From positions 90,304-154,303 of the forward strand of contig NW_005179078.1 in assembly GCF_000350225.1 (NCBI RefSeq): 64,000 nucleotides of DNA, given 5' to 3'. Source of the stretch: Chondrus crispus (lineage: Eukaryota; Rhodophyta; Florideophyceae; Gigartinales; Gigartinaceae). Made by a program: the position numbers and the translations under genes. Positions 58,249-64,000 of the stretch are shown in pieces (the first letter of the stretch is position 1; every line of letters starts with the position of its first letter). The notes under the pieces were generated by a model. That model saw only the letters and a program-made list of their open reading frames with translations, did no database searches and was not told the DNA's origin.

Positions 58249-59873
58249 AGGCCATCGATTGGACATCTCAAAAAACGGGCGGCAATCGAAAACAAATCCT
58301 GCCAACAACCATGACCTACAGATACAAGCGAGACAAAAATCAAACGCAGCACAAGGCGCGTTGCTCGATAAGGGGTGACAAAATGACACCACACATCCAC
58401 TATGACCCCGAAAAGACGGCCACCTACATGGCCGACAGAGCAACTGTACGAACACTGTTTGCACTCGCTGCATCAATGGACATGGTGATCGAACACTTCG
58501 ACATCACCGGAGCCTACCTCCATGAGAATTACCAACATACAAAAAAAGTGTATGTCTGGCAACCGCAGAGATTCAACGGAGAATACAAACACGCGGCCAC
58601 ACATGGCCAACTGAAAGGGAATGTCTATGGCACACCGGCAGCCGCGCACACGTACAGCACCCAACTGCACGCCCATCTCAAGAAACACGGGTACAGGCAG
58701 ATGAGGTCCGATACGTCACTTTTCACCAAACGAGAAGGTAAAAACAGAATTTTTGTTGGCATCAGCATGGACGATTTTCTCCCAATCTCAACAAACAAAA
58801 AACTCATCGACGAACTGTACGCCATCCTGCAGAAAAAGTACAGCGTCAAGAGGTTAGGCAGGCCAGCAAAATATCTCAACTGGCAAATCAAGTACGTCAG
58901 CGGAGGGATACACATATCCCAACCTGCACACATAGACAGTGTAGTGGAGCTACTGTCACAGACCGGGTGCAACAGCAAAAAAACACCCTACCTCGACGGA
59001 GTCAGCACGGACCCCCCCGGAGAAGACGAAGCAGAACGGTCCGATATTGCCACCATATATGGCAAAGCAGTAGGGGAAATCCGGTACATCGCAGATAGCG
59101 CAAGACCGGATGTCGCATTTGCAGCAGCGATATTGGCAAGGGCACTCAAGAAACCCACACAACGCCATTGGAACCTCCTGCAAAGAACGGCACAATATCT
59201 TCACACCACCAGGGAAGACGGAATCCTCATGCCCAAAGGCAGCAAAAAGAGCGTCCACATCCGAGCATTTTCCGACGCAGATTATGCCAACGACAAGACC
59301 AGCCGCAAGTCGATCAGCGGAATGGTAACTCTCGTCAATGGAGCACCGGTCCAGTGGCTGGCCAAGCAACAGCCAGTAGTAGCCAAAAGCACCTGTGAAG
59401 CCGAATACATCTCGGCAGCGGAAGCCACAACGCAAACGCTTTGGCTATACAACCTCCTCGACGAGATCAAGCTACCCACAAACACGCCCACGCTGCACAT
59501 AGACAACACAGCAGCTGCCCAAATGGCAAAAAGCATGGGCGCCACCAAGCGGAGGAAATGCATAGACGTACGGTACCATTTTCTACACGACACCGTACAA
59601 CAAGGCCACCTCAAGATCCTGCGAATTCCCTCCATAGAACAATACGCAGACATCTTCACGAAACCGCTGAAAGCGACGATCTACCGCATGCACAAGGACA
59701 ACATCACCGTCCGCGCACCCTGCCCTCGCGTCGGGGGGAGTGTGGTTCCATCCAGAACCAAAACACAGACGCTCAGACAACGTGCACGAACGACAGACAC
59801 TGTGGTTCCATCCAGACAGGTCAGCACAGTAGATAAGGCACAGCCACATAAGGCACCACAACTCAGCACATAA
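57939..59873 (+). CDS. Copia-3 reverse transcriptase and RNase H
   Basis: 644 codons; an ATG at 57939 opens the frame inside the end of the first ORF, but expression could also be by -1 frameshift. RT: MVIEHFDITGAYLHENY, LKGNVYGTPAAAHTY, and VGISMDDFLPIS where Met replaces the first Tyr-Val of YVDD but both Asp are kept. RNase H: IRAFSDADYANDKTSRKSISG, KSTCEAEYISAAEA, LHIDNTAAAQMAK, ending YADIFTKPL. The last residues are encoded by the LTR. Confidence 0.94.
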   Translation: MPLGQRSVSHHGNKEEPKKNTGNSQGEQTHKDDNQASKKNTTQPKEGQKHADQSEEEAKNHSHPNRSLQHHTAAENTQPGTTLPRRKKRGQAHDAELDQLDAMKAIDWTSQKTGGNRKQILPTTMTYRYKRDKNQTQHKARCSIRGDKMTPHIHYDPEKTATYMADRATVRTLFALAASMDMVIEHFDITGAYLHENYQHTKKVYVWQPQRFNGEYKHAATHGQLKGNVYGTPAAAHTYSTQLHAHLKKHGYRQMRSDTSLFTKREGKNRIFVGISMDDFLPISTNKKLIDELYAILQKKYSVKRLGRPAKYLNWQIKYVSGGIHISQPAHIDSVVELLSQTGCNSKKTPYLDGVSTDPPGEDEAERSDIATIYGKAVGEIRYIADSARPDVAFAAAILARALKKPTQRHWNLLQRTAQYLHTTREDGILMPKGSKKSVHIRAFSDADYANDKTSRKSISGMVTLVNGAPVQWLAKQQPVVAKSTCEAEYISAAEATTQTLWLYNLLDEIKLPTNTPTLHIDNTAAAQMAKSMGATKRRKCIDVRYHFLHDTVQQGHLKILRIPSIEQYADIFTKPLKATIYRMHKDNITVRAPCPRVGGSVVPSRTKTQTLRQRARTTDTVVPSRQVSTVDKAQPHKAPQLST

Positions 59874-59934
59874 AGTCACCGCCGGCCGCCGTCCCCCCAG
59901 GGGTGAGAGGGCCATCGGTGTTCATGGCATCACA
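59741..59934 (+). repeat. Copia-3 3' LTR, 134 bp plus a 60-bp 5' extension
   Basis: 59741-59800 starts with the same 16 bases as the LTR proper at 59801 (TGTGGTTCCATCCAGA) and is absent from the 5' LTR. Either the 5' LTR lost 60 bp by recombination between these direct repeats, or the unit was duplicated in U3. Confidence 0.85.
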
Positions 59935-61876
59935 TTGGCAACGTCGAGAATGTGTATGTTGGTTTCTAGGTTTTGGAAACACAAGGAAGGTCTCAGCTCA
60001 GGCACTTTGTTTTGGTTTCAAAACATGAGTACAAACGGGGCCGGTCAGCGTTTCAATGATGGTGGCGATGGAACTCCAGAAAAACCCTTTCGTCTGCTCG
60101 GTACTCAACATTTGAAAGGGCTGCCTTTCCTCCTCCAAGAGCCCAAAATATCGGGATGCACCGGCAACATTGACAGAAGAATGCAAAACAGCGGCCGCTT
60201 AATGGATGGAACAAATTTCGTGGTCTATCGCGCTCTCCTACACTGCGATGACTTTTCCCCATTCTCTTCATTGTATCCGCAGGGTTCAGCAGGTGGATGC
60301 TACATGATCCCGCTTGGACTACCACCGCGAAGTCGTAACACGCGATCGTCTGTCAGAATCATTGGATTAACTCCTCCAGGTGTATCAACGAACAATATAC
60401 TGCTCTCAATCATTCCAGACTTGGTTAAGTGTACAACAGAAGGTGTGGAAGCACACACGCCTACCGGCGAGAGAGTAAGAATCTTTGTCGACGTGGTGGG
60501 TTTTGTGGCTGACTATCCAGCGGCCGCTGAAACATTGGATGTTATGGGACATACAGCAAATACGCCCTGCACTCTTTGTACATTTCGGAAGAACACCGGC
60601 GTCGGTGAGAGCGGATACGGCTATACGACAAAAGTCCATGCACACCGCACGGCGTCCTTGAGGTGCATGGAACGCCATGAAACCCTTCGCAACAGCGAAA
60701 TTGACAGTCGAGACACAAACCGGCTTGGTATGAAAGACAGCAACAAGGTTAGTGACGAAAGTTCTCCTCTTCTTGCATTGCAAAGGGAACTTGAGCGCGT
60801 ACGAGTTGACATACCGTTAACAAGCGATGGAAAGCGTGTGGTGTCAGGACGTTTTGAGGCATATCGCTGCAACGTCGTCGCGCCTGACCATTTGCTGGCC
60901 GGTCTCGCGAAGAACGTTATCGAGGTAGGCTTCCACGTCATTAACCGACAAGGAAACGCGGCCGCGTTCAGGGCAAAAGCTGACATGGCAATATGCGGAG
61001 CCCTCCGAGACAATGGGTTGAAGAGGCAATCATCAGTTTTTAGTTCCAAGAATGAACTCAATTCCATTACTCTGTCAGGTGTGTTCTGTGTCCTTCTCGT
61101 GTGCGTTCCGGTTTTCTACCAACTGTTCCCGGGGATCCAGAGTGAAGAAATCACTGTTGTGTTGGATCTATTGACACAATTGCAGGAATTGATTGCGTTG
61201 ACGTACTGGTGGCCATCGGAAGAGGCGGATGGTGTCTCAGATTATTTGTATGTGACAAGTGATAATGGAGCTCAATACCATGCAGACTTGCTGGAAAGGG
61301 CTGAGAAGTATGTGACTGAGGCAGACAAGTTTTGCGCAAATTATTGCCAAGGAGTGGGTAAAGGTCGCCCCAGCTTGGACAAGCCGAACCTGCACAGTTT
61401 AATCGAGTTGTACAACCAAACAATTCCTGCCTTCGGGCATGTACGTCACTTTATGGAACTGGTGTTCGAGAATGCTCATCAACCTTTGAAGAGGTGCATA
61501 GTCCGGGGTAATCACCAAAAAGGACATTTAGCGGCCGTGGGTCATTGTTTGGGGAATGATTGGCAAGGGCGGTTGGCGTTGCTGTCCAGCACTATGACAC
61601 AAACTTCGGATGCCGGACTGAAGATGGAATGCAGGAGAGGCCTTCGACGCTTGCTTCTCGGCGAAGCTTGCAACGAGTTGTCACAGGCTTCGGATGAATT
61701 GAAGGGATTCCTGAAGGACACAGATGTTAGTATATCTGATTTATTTGTCAAACCGTTGATGGACGAGATGCGGTCGAATGGGAAGGTCAACCCCGCTTGG
61801 ACGGGAGATTCCGTACGATGGGAGGGGAATTGTGAAAAGGATGTTGTAGACAGTTACACTGCCACAAATCGACACC

Positions 61877-61915
61877 AGTGACTTGCGCACGACAGAAGGC
61901 GAAACGCAAGTCACT
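61877..61915. repeat. Hairpin at the transposase stop codon
   Basis: 11-bp arms AGTGACTTGCG (61877-61887) and CGCAAGTCACT (61905-61915), loop 17 nt. The TGA stop of the transposase lies in the left arm; the right arm overlaps the foldback element. Confidence 0.85.
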
Positions 61916-62291
61916 GACAGGAGAAAAAGATAAATTCACCGACACAAGCCGAGACACAAACCGACAGGAAACGAAGCAAAACACTGGCAGCAGCGAAATA
62001 TACTCTCGAACCAAGCCTTGGAGACAACTGTACCCTGAAAGGTAGGGTGCGGAGGTACGGACAGCGTCCGGGTAATGGTCGAACTCGGGTGGTCGGCCAC
62101 TGGTGTTGAGAGGAGAGTTTACTTCTCAGTTCGGCCCTATCTCTCGTTCTACTCCTACAAGTTAGCTACTTATAGTCTGAAGGCTTTGGTTGCTCGAAGC
62201 TGATTTCGCTGCTGCCAGTGTTTCGCTTCGTTTCCTGTCGGTTTGTGTCTCGGCTTGTGTCGGTAAATTTATCTTTTTCTCCTGTCAGTGA
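61911..62291. mobile_element. 381-bp foldback/MITE-like element with 89-bp terminal inverted repeats
   Basis: Arms 61911-61999 and 62203-62291 are reverse complements with two mismatches; outer end TCACTGACAGGAG. The 203-bp centre is not coding. The CACTG end would suit a CACTA-type (CMC) non-autonomous element, in keeping with the transposase next to it, but I found no matching target duplication and no copy of the TIR left of the transposase. Confidence 0.8.
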
Positions 62292-62297
62292 CCTTTA

Positions 62298-64000
62298 TTC
62301 TGCGAACTTCGTACTTCGCTCAAGGCTTGGCTCGACGACTTCGCCCTACACCACGAAACAGAATCAGGATTGCTACAAGTATTCCGCAAGTTTTTCCATA
62401 TATGCTGAAAGCGTAACTTGAAGGTGTCCATGACTAAGTCTCACCTGTTCTCGAAAGAACTCAAGTGGTGCGGGCGGATTATTACGGGCGAGGGTACACG
62501 GTATGATCCTCGAAAGTTTGACGGACTGCGCAATTTCCGTTCGCCTATCACCGCGGCAGAACTTTGTGAGTATGTACACTGCGCGGCATGGATGTCACAA
62601 GGCATTCCAGATTTTGCCAAACGAGTCTCACCTCTCCGTGCTCTGCTCGAAGCAGCATACAAAAAGAGCGGTAAGAGAACAAAGAGGTCGATTTCCAAGA
62701 TCACTCTAGAATCTATCGGCTGGCAGGAAGATCATGAAACTGCGTTCCGCGACATACAAGCCCAACTCCGCGAACAAGTCGAATTGTCGCATCGCGATCC
62801 TTCGAAGAAACTCTGTGTCTATACTGACGCAAGTGAAGCATACTGGGCCGCTGTCGTAACACAATGCGAACCAGCAGAACTCCTGAAGCCAGTGTCGGAC
62901 CAAACCCACTCGCCACTTGCATTTCTCTCCGGTGAGTTCAAGGGGCCGAAAATTGGCTGGACTATTTACGAAAAAGAAAGGTTCGCTATCGCCGAAACAT
63001 TCCACCGTCTGGAATACATGCTTATGTGTGAACCAGACACACGTGTCTTTACCGATCACCGTAATCTCCTGTTCGTCTTCGCTCCATCTACTCTCGAACC
63101 AAGCCTTGGTAGACACAAAGTACTCAAAGTCCTACGCTGGGCCGTTTTTTTGTCACAGTTCATGTACCGTATCGAACATATCGATGGCGAGGCAAACGTA
63201 ATGGCAGACATCATGACGCGCTGGCTCCGCGGCTATCGAAACCCAAACAAAGCGATCAAACGCGTTGCACACATCCTACAGCAATACGATGTTGTGCCCT
63301 CATCCGCCGACCCCGACTTCGACTGGCCTAACATGAAGCAGATCTGCAAGTACCAAGATGAAAACTCTTCAACGCGCCCGATGGAAGCAAAATTGACGCC
63401 CATGGTGTTTATTGTATCAAGGGCAGAAAATGGATTCCCGATCAAGCTGACGAGCTCCAGCTACGACTTCTTATCGTCGCGCATTGTGGTACCTCAGGTC
63501 ATCGCGGTGCCGAAGCAACTGCAGACGTCCTCCGCGAAGAATTCAATTGGTCTACAATGGAAAGTGACTCTCGTGCATTCGTGTCTGACTGTATCCATTG
63601 CGTCATAGCTAAGACCGGCGACAGAATCCCTCGTCCTTTCGCATCCACACTTCATGCAACGAGACCCAATGAAGTCGTGCATTTCGACTACTTGTACATG
63701 GGGCCGAGCTCTTCCGGTGAAAAGTACATACTGGTTATCAAAGACAATCTCAGCAGCTACCTCTGGCTCTTACCAACTACAAACGCCACCGCAGAGTTCG
63801 CAGCAAAATCATTGGCTCGGTGGATCCGAACATTCACCGCCATGATCGTTTGGGTGAGTGACCGGGGTACCCATTTCAAGAACGAAGTCATGACCCTACT
63901 GGCGGAAGACTACCGCATTACGCAAACTTTTACGACGGCATACTCCCCGTGGTCAAACGGAACCGTTGAAGCCGCCAATAGAAACGTCATGGCAGCTTGT
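62298..64000 (+). pseudogene. Decayed Ty3/Gypsy pol (Gypsy-2), RT end to integrase, cut by window end
   Basis: Starts abruptly after the foldback element. RT: LKAWLDDFALHHETE and, after an in-frame TGA at about 62405, NLKVSMTKSHLFSKELKWCGRIITGEG. RNase H (62790-63240): LCVYTDASEAYWAAVVTQ, FAIAETFHRLEYML, VFTDHRNLLFVF, HIDGEANVMADIMTRW. A frameshift near 63366-63375, then integrase: AHCGTSGHRGAEAT...CIHC zinc domain, Asp in VVHFDYLYMG, Asp in VWVSDRGTHFKNE, and the Glu of PWSNGTVEAANRNVM near the end of the window. Domain order is Ty3/Gypsy; sequence is quite unlike Gypsy-1. The catalytic motif reads WLDD rather than YLDD/YVDD. Confidence 0.88.

Larger units (their letters stand above)
55255..59934 (+). 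mobile_element. Ty1/Copia LTR retrotransposon (Copia-3)
   Basis: 4680 bp, plus strand, with 134-bp LTRs (55255-55388, 59801-59934) starting TGTGGTTCCA and ending GGCATCACA, and an exact target duplication TTGGC (55250-55254, 59935-59939). Very compact; both ORFs are open. A purine tract TCGGGGGGAG ends at 59740, directly before a first TGTGGTTCCATCCAGA at 59741, so the 3' LTR may really start at 59741 with 60 extra bp. Codon use is A/C-rich, unlike the other two Copia elements, which points to a separate lineage. Confidence 0.97.
53798..61881 (+). pseudogene. Tnp2/CMC-like transposase split by Copia-3
   Basis: Two half-ORFs, 53798-55254 and 59940-61881, on either side of Copia-3. Removing the element and one TTGGC leaves a single open frame of about 1132 residues from ATG 53798. 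The N-terminus is basic then acidic (MSGRRKRRR...); RLDSQKVLRLFLSSRKLFEPW begins the core. The second half has the Tnp2/Plavaka-like pattern: LLHCDDFSPFSS, GGCYMIPLGLPP, LTPPGVSTNNILLSIIPDLVK, RVRIFVDVVGFVADYPAA, then TPCTLCTFRK (Cys pair), and HFMELVFENAHQPLKRC near the end. It is an RNase-H-fold cut-and-paste transposase by family. The frame is otherwise clean, so the insertion is recent. GCGGCCGC occurs at 53933, 60191, 60520 and 60958. Confidence 0.65.

Overview
This is nuclear DNA of a eukaryote, most likely an alga. The first 13.9 kb hold GC-rich, tightly packed genes with short introns (60-100 nt, GTACGT/GTAAGT/GTATGT donors), several convergent pairs only 10-70 bp apart, and a pheophorbide-a-oxygenase-type Rieske protein that suggests a plastid lineage. 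Gene islands next to LTR-retrotransposon-rich DNA resemble red algal genomes, but two dynactin-like genes (p62-like at 12.1 kb, Arp10-like at 52.2 kb) are not what I would expect there, so the taxon stays open.

Region by region. 1-13.8 kb, host genes: RTRAF-like (partial), PHD/CW-like zinc-finger protein, NOP56, mitochondrial bL27, phosphatidylserine synthase, cytochrome b5, two unknown genes, Rieske oxygenase, complex I NDUFS8, dynactin p62-like, PRP38. 14.8-36.5 kb, three LTR retrotransposons in a row, all on the minus strand, each closed by matching LTRs and an exact 5-bp target duplication: a Ty3/Gypsy (14807-21548, AGGAG), a Copia (21677-28658, CTTGG) and a second Copia (29417-36485, GTTTC). 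39.7-45.3 kb, a 5.6-kb segmental duplication of 13.0-18.75 kb that carries the end of the p62-like gene, a broken PRP38, the Gypsy 3' LTR, its antisense ORF and half of pol. 45.7-52.1 kb, unrecognised ORFs and a transposase fragment. 52.2-53.1 kb, a divergent actin-related gene. 53.8-61.9 kb, a Tnp2/CMC-like transposase ORF split by a third Copia (55255-59934, duplication TTGGC). 61.9-64 kb, a 381-bp foldback element and a decayed Gypsy pol running off the end.

The most interesting signal is an extra gene placed antisense between pol and the 3' LTR in two unrelated retrotransposon families. Both encode a protein with a shared Cys...His-x12-Asp papain-like core; in the Gypsy family it begins with an almost complete copy of the histone H3 N-terminal tail (VRTKQTAAKSTGG...). 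Other notable points are a strong cluster of the octamer GCGGCCGC confined to the 47.7-61 kb ORFs, a Copia insertion whose removal exactly restores the transposase frame, an integrase piecewise inverted in Copia-1, and three near-perfect inverted repeats at the edge of the segmental duplication.
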